Source: Lentinula raphanica
Lineage: Eukaryota > Basidiomycota > Agaricomycetes > Agaricales > Omphalotaceae
NCBI GenBank assembly: GCA_027919835.1
Contig: JANVFP010000011.1
Location: 1,422,777 to 1,486,776, forward strand
Length of the DNA: 64,000 nt
Direction of reading: 5' to 3'
Below, piece by piece: positions 12,601 to 27,133 of this stretch; the first letter of the stretch is position 1; each line of letters starts with the position of its first letter. Position numbers and translations under genes: made by a program. The notes below the pieces were generated by a model. The model was given only the letters and a program-made list of their open reading frames with translations. It was not told the DNA's origin and did no database searches.

Positions 12601-15600
12601 AAGTGACAGCTAAGAACATACCGCTTCACTAGGGAGCCGAGACCGTAGCTGGTCAAGTTCAGACTGTAGTTTCCGAACCTCTTTTTCTTTGGCAATCACC
12701 CGTTGAACGAATGATTGAACCTGAGAAAGATAAGATTCAGCGGAATTCATTCAATGAGATCTAGAGCTTGTATAACTCACTTCTAAACCTGGTTTGTCAG
12801 CAATTTTCGTCTGAGAGGTCGATGCCACAGGAAGAGACTTGTAAGTGTCAATTTCAACTATTTTGTCCTCAATCTCTTTCTGCAGTGTTGCTCTCTAATG
12901 TGCGTTAGTATAGCAAATCAGGCACTATGTCTCTGTGGATACCCACTTCTTGACTGAGTTCCTCGACTTGCTTCTTCAATTGCGAGATTTCTTGACCCGC
13001 GACGGCGCTCTTCTGATCTTCCGACTCTACTCTGATATTGATCGTTCGTCCGGTGATACTCTCAACAGATTCAGTGAACCGTTTCATGAAGAGGTGCCAG
13101 TCATCGTCACTTCCGACCGGCCTTAGTTATAGGAGAAAAATAAGATAGAACATCTGACGAACGTACAAGCTATCGAGCAGCGAAGCCTGCTGCACAAATT
13201 GGTCTAACACATTGAGTAGATCAGTCTTGAGTTGTCTGTTCATTTCAGCATGTTTCGATGAAGGGATGAAGGAAAATAACTCACATCCCGATATCTCTCT
13301 CCAACAACAGTCCGTAATGATTCAAGACATTTACCATCAGCGGATACAGCTCTCCATGCTGTTTAGCGAGCCTTATGATGTCCTCCAGCAGTGCGTTGAG
13401 CGCGCTCTCCGGACGTTCCGAGTCCGAACCTGTACTATGACTTTCGACGTGACCATCGGCAACATGCGACAATGCTTCTTGTCTGCGCTCTCGCATTGTC
13501 TCCTCATCTTCATACTTCTCCTCGGTGTAATAATCGAGTTGTTTCAGAAGATCATCTGGAGGTCCAAGGTAGCGAAGTGCCTAGGTGGAAATTTTCACTA
13601 ACGCGTCGAGAAATCTTAGAAACCACAGGACCTACCACAATAGCCTCATTGAGCCCTCTTCTCCCGTACTCCTCTCTTAACATGATTCTATCCTCGACCG
13701 AGCCAGTAGCTGTAGCAATAGCATTCAGCAGCAACATCGCAGCATTTCTTGCTTCCCAGACGTCCACTTCTTCATAACCATACCCAAAACTCTCTACTGA
13801 TGTGCCGTCTCCAGCGCTGTTCAGCTCAGACAATTTGAGTGTCGATATGATGGTCTCGAATCGAAATTCCTCTCCAAACGTAAGGCGATAATCTGCTAAC
13901 GCAGACTGGGCTACGCGAAACCCTCCTGGGTTCGAGAGGAGACAGAAGCCGACGAGGATGTAAGCGACCAAAGCACGGATTTTGGGGGAGGGAGAGGAAA
14001 GGGCATAGGTGATGTGAGTTATGAGGATGGGTGAATCAAACGCTTTGTTAAGGCCAATCTTCGAACATCATGGGTCAATCGACAGATGATTCACTGGTGG
14101 AAAGTGTACTCACAACGGTGTTCAGGAGCGCTCTGAAGCATTTCACAGTCTCCAACAGCGTCGAAGCGTCCGTTTCACTCAATACTCTACTCTTCGGTCC
14201 CTTGCCAACAAAATTGACCAAAAGAACATCAAGGTGATCCATGCCCTTCTCCACTTCAATGAATTCCTGCACCCATACCAGATTCGCCGTTGATAACTGC
14301 ACCCGAAGACCAAGCACAAGAGCTTGCAGCTTATCGCCTTTGAGTCTACCGGACTTCAACTGATCGACATACCACTTGGCCTGCTTGACCTTCTTGTCGG
14401 CGTCAGAGGCGTATTTGTCATTCTTATCCCCGCCAGACAGAGTCCATAAGGACGACCAAAGACTGCCTGTGCTTTGAGAAGCAACTGGTTGCGGATCTGG
14501 TTCAGGAGTGGTAAGAGGGACTGGTGCGGACTGGTTACGCGGCAAATCAGTGGCAAGGGCCTCATCGACGTTTTCCTCTACAGACGTGTTGCTCCAGGAA
14601 GTCAAAGAAAGACGGCGCATAACAGAATCACCGGTAAGATGCGGAACAAGGCGAGGAATGAGACCACCGCCTGTGGATGGGCCAAACGTTTGATTACGGG
14701 TAGGTGATGACTTTGGTGATGAAGAACTCAGTAGATGTTGGTTCTGCTTGACAAGAAATTTCTTCTTCTCCGGCGACAGAGCCTGTACGTTCGCGCGTTT
14801 GTCACCTGTGAAACCTAATTTGTCCTAGAGAGTAGATGAGTTAGAAGAGACCAGAAATGGCATTCAATCACTAACGAGCATATCGTTGAAGCCATCCTCG
14901 TCGACATCAGATTCACCATCTGCATTCAGTGCGGAAGGATCCTTCGAGCCTCCCGTGTGTTGTTCAAACAGCCTAGGCTCACTGACCACACTTTTCCTCT
15001 TGTCCGGTGAAATAACCATGCTGCTTCGAGGTGTTTCCGCAGAGTGGGATAACCAGCCTGTGAACAGAGTAGACAGCCGATTGGCACTTGTCCAATCATT
15101 TGAAAATGACTTCTGTTCTGAAGAAGCCACATTGTTGACCTTGGCTGTTCCTTCGCTTTCCTCTTCCTCATCATTTTCCTCATCAGACTCCTGCAAAGAA
15201 GCGAGTCGTCTGATAGTAGACTGTGATGGTTCGAGAGAATTCATTGATGATGTCCGTGTTCTCTCGCGCCGGAACCATTCGTCTGGTATGCATATTCGAA
15301 AACTCCGAGTAGCATTGGAAGAGAAGGGATTTGGGATATAAGAGAATTCAACGGTGCTATAGATCAGCGAATCCCCCGGTAGTCTAGAAGACTCTTGACA
15401 GTGAATGAGTATTAATGGCAGAAAGCTTATGCAGAGAACATACTTTCAGAAGCCCCATCCGTCCACACTTCCTCCAATACATATTCGAATGGACCTCCAC
15501 CAGGAATAGGCATTGATAAAGCCAGCCCCAATTCGTCTATGACTTGTGAGATGACAGTAGATACTAACGTGTGTCGGGAGATGAAGCATTTGTAAACGAA

Positions 15601-16080
15601 GGAATCATGAATTTCAGGCAAGCGCAGAAAGGACAGGTTGAGAGTCAAGCACGTATTCAACGAAACCAAACGCAGAATGGGCTGCTGCATATGCCCTGTC
15701 ATTGGGAATGTTGAGAATGTCCTCATTGACGGATCATCTGTATCTGCTTTGTTCAAGAGAGGTCCAATGGGATCCGATGGGTTAAGTATACCTGCAGGAT
15801 ATGAAGTCGTGACAGGAAGTTATGTGTGAGGCATCATCTTACCGTCTCCCAAAGCCTCTAACTCATTCTCTTCCCATCGTCTACCCTTTTTTTCGGTTCT
15901 CAGTCTTTGCAATGCCCACCCTTGATCCTCCAAGTCACCTAATATATCGTTCTTGAGATCCGGCGTCTCCAGTAGCTTGTTTAACACGTCCTGCGCTGTA
16001 GCATCGTGCCCTACTTCGGCAAACTGGAGATCTCCATTGACGAGGGCGATTGGGATAATCAAAGGAGCAGCGCCATCCAT
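9698..16080 (-). CDS. Formin (GBD/FH3-FH1-FH2-DAD)
   Basis: Diaphanous-type formin, an actin nucleator for polarised growth and cytokinesis acting under Rho GTPases; related to yeast Bni1 and fission yeast Cdc12/For3. The first exon starts MDGAAPLIIPIALVNGDLQF. An upstream in-frame ATG at 16104 is possible, but the decayed copy at 46.8 kb aligns through the 16080 start context. Acidic/Ser-rich linkers follow, then the GTPase-binding/FH3 region (AKWYVDQLKSGRLKGDKLQA to GLNEAIVV, 14.6-13.5 kb) and coiled-coil segments (13.1-12.4 kb). The FH1 region has many runs of 5-12 prolines (12.17-11.69 kb). FH2 begins PAKRLKPFFWNKLASSQ (11.65 kb) and runs to about 10.1 kb. A C-terminal DAD-like element reads GRGDLDQAIRSMREGKRRPR near 9.83 kb. 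The stop at 9698 is the simplest ending; a further intron after GGRP cannot be excluded. Estimated protein length is about 1,650 residues. Confidence 0.92.
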
Positions 16081-16551
16081 GAGAGAGATGGTAGTAATGC
16101 ACAAGGAAAGAAGTTGAAAGAGATATTAGTAGTAGCGTTTGATGATGGGGAACATTGAGAAGCGAGTATTGCGCACGTGGTATTCCATGCCTTTCCCAAA
16201 CACCTTCACAGTCACTTACAGTAATTCTCGATTGTCCAGAATACATCATTGATTCTTTCGAAAACCACATTGGCCTTGATGAATGGGCGAGCATCACCAA
16301 CGACATTGCTGCTCTTTGTATCCGATCCCCCGTCATTTGGCACATTCTTGAAGGAGCGAGTCCCGACTCCCGACTGGTGATCTATTGTTTTGTGACCTTT
16401 TGTCAATATCAAAGCTGGTTATCGCCAAATTATACTCAAAGTCAATTCGATATGCAAAGCACAATATATAGAGGAGGGAACTCGGCTGCCAGTGCTCTAC
16501 ATCACAATGGACTATATACACCTAGACCGTCAAGAACAACGGTGTCACGTC
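16081..16551. other. Intergenic, formin promoter side
   Basis: Lies upstream of the formin start and downstream of the first ADP-ribosyl-cyclase-like gene. The formin 5' leader near 16.08-16.11 kb is the part that is also found at 46.8 kb. Long overlapping frames occur on both strands, but none is recognisable. Confidence 0.45.
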
Positions 16552-17359
16552 TTACTCTACATCCGACGCGTGGGGAGAGTTATTCGCCGAATGGATAGGA
16601 CTCCCTTTGTGGCTGGCCTTGATCTCTCCTTTCTCTGTCCAACTCTTCCCATCCGCGTTCATCTCGTAAGTCAGCACTTCGGCAACTGCAGAATTCTTCT
16701 CCAGCGCAGGCCACTCATCATCCGCCCAGATATTGTGTTGTTTGTCGTATTCGGGACCATAGACAAAGTGCGCCTTCTTGTCTGCAGGCTGAGCATACTC
16801 TGCAAAAGCTCCGCATACGGCACGCCAGTCCGGGTCAGGCTTCCACTTGGCCGTCTCGGTCGTAGGGATATTGGCTTCCTTCAGAACGTCGAAGACTGTG
16901 AAGCCTCCGTGGGAGCCAACAACCTCCGTCTTCGTCTTCAAGACGTCTGCAGCCTGTTTGGCACCTTTGCGACCATACTTACCAGTCCAAAAGACTGGGG
17001 CTTTGGTGAGCTTAGCAGAATTGGTCTGCATGTATTTGATGAAAGCTACTGCCGCACTGATGTTCCATTCGAGATGAGTACATGGGTATAAGCAGGATGG
17101 CAGATCAAACTTGGCTCGTACCTTTGGGCAGCCTTGGGGGTCCGTCTCTCGAGAATTCCCTAGTTCAAAGAGCATTCACTTGTTGTAGGCGATCCGAAAT
17201 CTATATCAACCAGCTTACTTCGAGTAGCTCTCGTGCTTCCACGGTGGTAGCCGGTCCGCACTCCTCGAGATCCTCAGTCAGAGTCCTGGCATCTAATGGC
17301 ATAGCCATGGTAGAGGACAGGAGCAGGGCTGCAAGCGATAAAAGGACAGATGGACGCAT
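16552..17359 (-). CDS. Small secreted protein, ADP-ribosyl cyclase-like (paralogue 1)
   Basis: Three exons: 17219-17359, 17122-17159 and 16552-17056. They join in frame to 227 residues. The N-terminus MRPSVLLSLAALLLSSTMAM is a signal peptide. The mature part contains ECGPATTVEARELLE, ILERRTPKAAQ, then the core APVFWTGKYGRKG, FTVFDVLKEANIP, WRAVCGAFAEYA, AHFVYGPEY and NIWADDEWPALEKN. The order FW(S/T)...FTxxDxL...W...FAxxA...hxVhG...W/F..xE...L resembles CD38/ADP-ribosyl cyclases; the Glu of DDEWPAL would be the catalytic Glu and the Asp of FDVL the conserved Asp. If that is right, it acts on NAD outside the cell. This is inference from motif order only; the family could instead be an unannotated fungal secreted protein. 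Its tandem paralogue is at 21474-22267. Confidence 0.85.
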
Positions 17360-18193
17360 ATTACTTGTGATTGTGAGAAGACTTGTTCTCTGGTGAGTGC
17401 CATGAATGTCACTTGTACTGCGAAGAGAGAATACACGCTCACAGTTAGGAAAGGTGTAGGCAGTGATGCAACTTCTTGTTGTACTTGTGCAATGAATCAA
17501 GAATCGACCTGTTCCAAGGTGAGCATGATTGTTCTCAAGAACAGCAACTAAATCTTGCTGCTTGCCTGCGATGTCTTGAGAGGTGAGCTTCGTATCAAAC
17601 GTAGTGAAGAATTTCAGCCTTGCGAAGCCAGTATTTATACGAAGAGAGAGACTGATCGGCCAGAAGAAACTTGCGAGGGCGCGTTGTTTTCGTGTTCCAT
17701 CATACGCTGTGTTAGCATTTGAGAGCTATTGGAATCGGGAGGATTAAAGTCGAGAGCACAAGAAGCAGACCAGGCTCCAGCTAAGCTGATACGGTGGGTA
17801 GGAAGATTCTACACCGGATGAACTCGGATTAGTGGTTTTCATTGTTCATTACTCCGTGGGTAAAGTTCAAACATTCACTAGCTACCTTCGCTGACCACTG
17901 GGCGGTCCTTCTAGTACTTATAAAACAAGAAACAGTTGTATTTGGACCGTTGAATTCGCCTAGCCTCCGGAAATGGTTCTCGGAGAACGAATCTGGAGGT
18001 CAACCGTTCACTAGTGATAATCTATCCAAACTCCCCCCTCCTTTTCCCCCTTGTTCTCCTCACATACTCAAATCTTGTATCCTCAAGCTCAACATACCCT
18101 CAGGTTTACTATGCGCTGAAGATATTTGATCGCATTCGGAAATCCTCCTAATCCTGATTAATTAATAATGATTCCTGGGATCCTCTTGGCTTA
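17360..18193. other. Promoter region of paralogue 1, partly duplicated
   Basis: Contains about 250 bp (17.36-17.62 kb) that recurs upstream of paralogue 2 (22.29-22.56 kb), including the shared stretch TGCAATGAATCAAGAATCGA. Beyond about 17.65 kb the sequences differ, and no gene is seen up to the Helitron-like element. Confidence 0.6.
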
Positions 18194-19662
18194 CAAGCTT
18201 GATACCCGTGACTTCGTCACGCCAGTACGCAAATGCTTTATCCCAGGCACCTGTACATTTAACTGTCAGTTTGAGGCAAAGTCATATTTAATACAATTAC
18301 TCAACTCTCCAGTCTCAGCTCATAGTTTGTTGCCCTTCAATCCAATTTCCCAGCACCTAATTTCTATTCCTTCAACTTCCTTGACTCTCAATCTCCCCCT
18401 GATTTTCTGCTTCTGATTTCACTTCCCCAGTTCATTCTGACACCCAATTCATTATTTTATAACTCCCACATCAGCAAAACTGAACTGGTGCCTAGGCTGC
18501 CTAGAGATACCCCCCAAAACCTCAGCAGTTTAAAAACTTTGAATTTGCCTGAAAAAGCCTGAGCAAGCCTGAGTTTGCCTGGAAAAGCCTGGGCAAGTCT
18601 GAGTTTGCCTCAGATTTCTTTGGGTGCTTTGGGAGAGCCTAGGTTTTGGGGGGTATCTTTGGGTTACCTAGGCCACAGGTACTTTTCCTGATGCAGTTTT
18701 CCAAAATCAATTCTATATGACATGTGCATATAATGTGGGTATGCTCAACTCCAATGATGTTCATTATCCTTCACTCTGTTTGGGATCAAGTAGCCTTAGT
18801 TAAGGGTCTGCCATTTGGGGTGCCCTAGCTACTCTTGAGCTCCCCAGTCTAATTACATTCAAGTTAATTTAACAAATACTGGATCAATAAATCATCCATT
18901 AATTTCTCTTCCCATTGATGACACTTGTATGGCAATTGGTTTCTTGATTTTTTATTTTTATTTTTATTGCATTTTTGAATTTTATTTTATTAGCAATTGT
19001 GACTTATTTTTGAATGATTTTTTTAGTTTATTTACTAATCTCAACTTCCAACCTCATTGTCTCCAATAACTATTACTCTTCAAAAAGACTATCAAGATCT
19101 TATGATTTATTTGTACAAAACTTGAGAAATAAGAAACATCCCAGTGTCAGCATTAAAATGGCAAACCACCTGAAATTCTTACACTCAAATATCTTTGATT
19201 CTTCTTGACTCACAAGTTTCAAGTAAAGATAGAAATCTGCAGTGCTACATTTCTAATCTCTCTGAGCAGTAAGCAGTAAGGAGTGGTAGGATATGCATTC
19301 TAATTTATACAAACTTGTTTCAATCCAGAAAATAAATACACAAAGCCCATAGAAAGTTCAAAATTACCAAATTACTATGGAGTTCAAGGTAAAAAAATGA
19401 AGCCAGAAGAAATATGTGTTGTAATTATAATGGAAAAATTGAGTTTTATTGAATCAAGAGAAATTTGAGCCTCCTTGCTACAGTGTGCTGCAATTGGATT
19501 GAAAGAGAAGAGCTCAAGAAATGTTAATGAACACTGATGGCAGTGAGAATTTAGAAATGAGCACTGAGCAAGAAGAAAAGCGCCCAAAATGATTTGTAAT
19601 GATTTGTAATTATTAAGTAAGCTTCTGGGATTAAGCGCGCCCAGAGGTTTTATAATATAGGA
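18194..19662 (-). mobile_element. Non-autonomous Helitron-like element, copy 1
   Basis: On the minus strand it begins TCCTATATTATAAAACC at 19662 and ends at 18194 with a stem-loop (CGTGAC-GAA-GTCACG) followed 13 nt later by CTTG. The host base after CTTG is T, as in Helitron A|T insertion. It has no terminal inverted repeats and no convincing protein. It is joined with no spacer to copy 2 in the same orientation. Compared with copies 2 and 3 it lacks one unit of a 137-bp internal duplication and carries a nested 225-bp element. The CTTG terminus departs from the canonical CTRR, so the class call is inference. Confidence 0.65.
18469..18693. mobile_element. 225-bp MITE-like inverted-repeat element nested in Helitron-like copy 1
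   Basis: Copies 2 and 3 lack this block, which defines its edges. The ends are imperfect inverted repeats of about 54 bp: CATCAGCAAAAC on the left and CCTGATG on the right, with a perfect inner arm of GATACCCCCCAAAACCT. A CA dinucleotide flanks both sides (18467-18468 and 18694-18695), and the empty copies have a single CA. The centre is a run of GCCTGAgnAA-like short repeats. No coding capacity. Confidence 0.8.
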
Positions 19663-21039
19663 CAAGCTTGATACCCGTGACTTCGTCACGCCAGTACGCA
19701 AATGCTTTATCCCAGGCACCTGTACATTTAACTGTCAGTTTGAGGCAAAGTCATATTTAATACAATTACTCAACTCTCCAGTCTCAGCTCATAGTTTGTT
19801 GCCCTTCAATCCAATTTCCCAGCACCTAATTTCTATTCCTTCAACTTCCTTGACTCTCAATCTCCCCCTGATTTTTCTGCTTCTGATTTCACTTCCCCAG
19901 TTCATTCTGACACCCAATTCATTATTTTATAACTCCCAGTTTTCAATCCAATTTCCCAGCACCTAATTTCTATTCCTTCAACTTCCTTGACTCTCAATCT
20001 CCCCCTGATTTTTCTGCTTCTGATTTCACTTCCCCAGTTCATTCTGACACCCAATTCATTATTTTATAACTCCCAGTTTTCCAAAATCAATTCTATATGA
20101 CATGTGCATATAATGTGGGTATGCTCAACTCCAATGATGTTCATTATCCTTCACTCTGTTTGGGATCAAGTAGCCTTAGTTAAGGGTCTGCCATCTGGGG
20201 TGCCCTAGCTACTCTTGAGCTCCCCAGTCTAATTACATTCAAGTTAATTTAACAAATACTGGATCAATAAATCATCCATTAATTTCTCTTCCCATTGATG
20301 ACACTTGTATGGCAATTGGTTTCTTGATTTTTTATTTTTATTTTTATTGCATTTTTGAATTTTATTTTATTAGCAATTGTGACTTATTTTGAATGATTTT
20401 TTTAGTTTATTTACTAATCTCAACTTCCAACCTCATTGTCTCCAATAACTATTACTCTTCAAAAAGACTATCAAGATCTTATGATTTATTTGTTAAAACT
20501 TGAGAAATAAGAAACATCCCAGTGTCAGCATTAAAATGGCAAACCACCTGAAATTCTTACACTCAAATATCTTTGATTCTTCTTGACTCTCAAGTTTCAA
20601 GTAAAGATAGAAATCTGCAGTGCTACATTTCTAATCTCTCTGAGCAGTAAGCAGTAAGGAGTGGTAGGATATGCATTCTAATTTATACAAACTTGTTTCA
20701 ATCCAGAAAATAAATACACAAAGCCCATAGAAAGTTCAAAATTACCAAATTACTATGGAGTTCAAGGTAAAAAATGAAGCCAGAAGAAATATGTGTTGTA
20801 ATTATAATGAAAAAATTGAGTTTTATTGAATCAAGAGAAATTTGAGCCTCCTTGCTACAGTGTGCTGCAATTGGATTGAAAGAGAAGAGCTCAAGAAATG
20901 TCAATGAACACTGATGGCAGTGAGAATTTAGAAATGAGCACTGAGCAAGAAGAAAAGCGCCCAAAATGATTTGTAATGATTTGTAATTATTAAGTAAGCT
21001 TCTGGGATTAAGCGCGCCCAGAGGTTTTATAATATAGGA
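19663..21039 (-). mobile_element. Non-autonomous Helitron-like element, copy 2
   Basis: Nearly identical to copy 1 outside the indels. Its 3' CTTG (19663-19666 on the + strand as CAAG) abuts the 5' TC of copy 1. Its own 5' TC at 21039 is preceded by A on the minus strand (T at 21040), which fits an A|T target. It carries the 137-bp internal tandem duplication shared with copy 3. Confidence 0.65.
19805..20078. repeat. 137-bp internal tandem duplication in element copy 2
   Basis: Two adjacent near-identical units, each starting TTCAATCCAATTTCCCAGC and ending at AACTCCCAG. The same doubled unit is present in copy 3 (about 52928-53203, opposite strand). Copy 1 has a single unit. This groups copies 2 and 3 as a sub-lineage. 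Confidence 0.85.
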
Positions 21040-21473
21040 TATCAAGCTCATATGATCCGGTCTCCGATCAACGATTACCACAGGCTCTGGTTTCATCGCA
21101 GGACCGGTCAGAGAGGACGATACGAAAATGTGTGCTATTATGCGCCTTGCTCTCAAACATCCGGCGCTCCATGCGCACAGTCTACTGCCACTATACCCTG
21201 CCAGTAATCTGTTTAAATCATTCTAGTTGACTAATGTTTAGCAAAAATGACTAACAACTTTGAAAGGTCTTTCCTTGAATATAAGCTTCAGCAAGCCTCC
21301 TCGGTACAATGATGTTTTGCGCCCATGGACCATCTCAAGGCTAGTTGTAGCAACTCAATCAATGGTATGTCACCAGTGTACAGTTCAATGCGGAGTAATT
21401 GCTCAGAGAAATAAGCTCTCTTGATGACAAAAAATTTTCAACATATGTATATGCTCAAGTACAACTCCACTTC
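21040..21473. other. Intergenic, no gene seen
   Basis: Unique sequence between Helitron-like copy 2 and the 3' end of paralogue 2. No supported feature. Confidence 0.45.
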
Positions 21474-22267
21474 CTACTCTTCATCCGACGCATGTGGAGA
21501 ATTATTCGCCGAATGTATAGGACTTCCCTTTCTGCTGGCCTTGATCTCTCCTTTATCTGTCCAAGTCTTCCCATCCTCCTTCATCTCGTAAGTCATCACC
21601 TGATCGACATCCGGATTCGTCTCCAGTTCTTCATACTCGTCCGCCCAAATATTGTGCACTTGGTCATACTGTGGACCATAGACAAAGTGCGCCTTCTTTT
21701 CGGCAGGCCTCGCGAACTTTGCGAAAGATCCGCATACGGCACGCCAATCTGGGTCCGGCTTCCACTTGGCCGTTTCGGAGACAGGGACTTTGGCTTCGTT
21801 CAGAACATCGAAGACCGTCTGGCCTCCGAGGGAGCCAACGACTTTCTTATCCTTCTTCAGGATGTCTGCGGTCTGCCTGGCCCCCTTGCGATTATACTTA
21901 CCAGTCCAGAAGACAGGAGCTTTGGTGAGTTTCGCAGAATTGGTTTCCATGTATTTGATGAAAGCTACGGCCCCACTAATGTCGTTTGGAAGTCAGTATC
22001 CAGTTAATTGCAGAAAAGAGAAAGCTAATTCATACGCTTGAGCGGCCTTAGGGAGAGCACGTCTCTCGAGAATGGCCTAGTTTGATGAGGATTCATTTTT
22101 TGTAGATGGTCCAAAATCATGGACTGGCTTACATCGATTAACTCTCGCGCCTCCACGGTTGTAGCTGGTCCACAACCGTCGAGCTCCTCCGTCCTGGCAT
22201 TGAGCGGCATAGCCATGGTGGAGGACAGAAATAAGGCGACAAGCGACAAGAGGACAGATGGACGCAT
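21474..22267 (-). CDS. Small secreted protein, ADP-ribosyl cyclase-like (paralogue 2)
   Basis: Three exons (22133-22267, 22036-22076 and 21474-21975) join in frame to 225 residues. The exon structure is the same as in paralogue 1. The signal peptide is MRPSVLLSLVALFLSSTMAM, followed by GCGPATTVEARELID, ILERRALPKAAQ, APVFWTGKYNRKG, QTVFDVLNEAKVP, WRAVCGSFAKFA, AHFVYGPQYDQVHNIW and a Glu-rich stretch (DEYEELETN) where paralogue 1 has DDEWPAL. Both end in PIHSANNSPHASD. The putative catalytic Glu remains, but the Trp-Pro-Ala after it is lost. Both copies have open frames and matching splice sites, so both are probably expressed and secreted. Confidence 0.85.
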
Positions 22268-23757
22268 ATTTTCTTGTAATGTGCGGGAGAAAGAGACTGT
22301 TGAAGATATCTGGTGTATGCCATCGTGAGTGTCAATTGTCAATTACATGAACAGAGACGACACTCACAATTTGAAGGGAAAAGGGTGTAAGAGGTGGTGT
22401 AATTTCTTGTTGGACTTGTGCAATGAATCAAGAATCGACCTGCTTCAAGGTGAGTCCTCCTTCAAAAAATACAACGGGATTTTTGCTGCTTGCCTGCGAT
22501 GCTTGAGAGGTGAGCTTCGTATCAAACGTACTGAGGATGGTCATCTTGTGAAGCTGGCATTTATACCAAGAGAGTGAATGCTCAACCAGAATGGAGGACG
22601 GATACTGAGGCAATGAATACATAAGTATTCTGGTGCCACAAGTATTCATTGACTGACAGTCCATGTTCTGTTCGGATACGCGGTGTTCAAGTGTTATTGC
22701 ATCGAACTGACAAGCTCAGAATTGTCAGTGTCAACACAAGAACCAGGCCTTCAAAATTTTGATATGGAAAACATTCTCGCCCGATGAAGACCAGCCAGCG
22801 GCAGTCCTAGTTATTATTATCGCTTGTCATTTCATGCTAGTAATTCTTATATTGCTAGAGGGATAGGACTACAAATCCTGCGGCATGGTCCCGATACCGG
22901 GAAGCTTCTGGCGTTTCACGCATACAGCGGATGTGCTGGATATCAGTTCAAATTCATGAGTCGACTACATACTGCCTCATTAGAGACTGTTCAGCTTACG
23001 TTTGAATTCTTGTCAATATGAATCAGTGCTCCAGCCCCAGCAACTATTAGGATCTCTTCAAGAAAGCTTCATTCTTGGCAAAACAGAACGATTACCGTCA
23101 CCTCCAGCTACCTTACACCTCCTACGATGGCCAAGTCAGCACCTCGAGGGCCGATTTTTGATCATACATACTCTAAAAGTTTGATTGCCCCTTAGCCTCC
23201 TATGGTCTGTAGAATTGAGTGAATGTACTGTCATAATTCATTGTACTGTGTACTGAATACCGCCTCTCCAATTGATTATTATATACATTCATTTCAGGTC
23301 TCCGCCGTCAAGAGCTTTCAGAGTATGTGGGCCCGATGTAGGCTGACAATGTAGGGAATCAGACGAGCTTTTGGAAAATATTGGCACAGAATAAAATGAA
23401 TGATATGCGATTGAGAAATTCCATGCGGAACGCTGAGTGCCGCTCTTCAGTACTGCAAGCTCGATTTTGGTGTTGTTACAACTTGAAGGGCTGCGGAAGC
23501 TCTAACACCATCACAACCAATGACAGACAATAGGATATCTACAATAGAAAAGACTACATTTCCTAAAAGAGATAGATAAACATCCACTTCAGGAAGGCCA
23601 TATATTCAGGAAGTCAACAATGGAGCAAATAGATCGGGAAGTTACGGGAAGCTCCACGGGTGGCCACGGGCCACGGGTTTCTGCTAGTGACAGATGAATA
23701 GAGTCGATAGCAATGGTCAAAACATAGAAAAAAAACAACACACATATACACTTAGTA
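22268..23757. other. Intergenic, 1.5 kb
   Basis: The left 300 bp is the duplicated promoter of paralogue 2. The remainder to 23757 shows only short unrelated frames and no recognisable gene or repeat. Confidence 0.5.
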
Positions 23758-27002
<3,245 letters not shown>

Positions 27003-27133
27003 GATGGTAGTGGTGAACGCGAAAGCAAAAATTGCCAGTACACCAAAAGACTTGCCCTAAAGTCATTTATTGAGCACGTGCATTGCGTCGCCAGCGAAGC
27101 TCATACTTCAGCTGCTTCTTCAACTTGACACTA

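Noticed and set aside
19384..19719. 111-aa frame inside the Helitron-like element, with similar frames in the other copies
   Set aside because: It is shared only because the copies are nearly identical. No known domain or coding bias is seen, and it runs across the element junction in copy 1.
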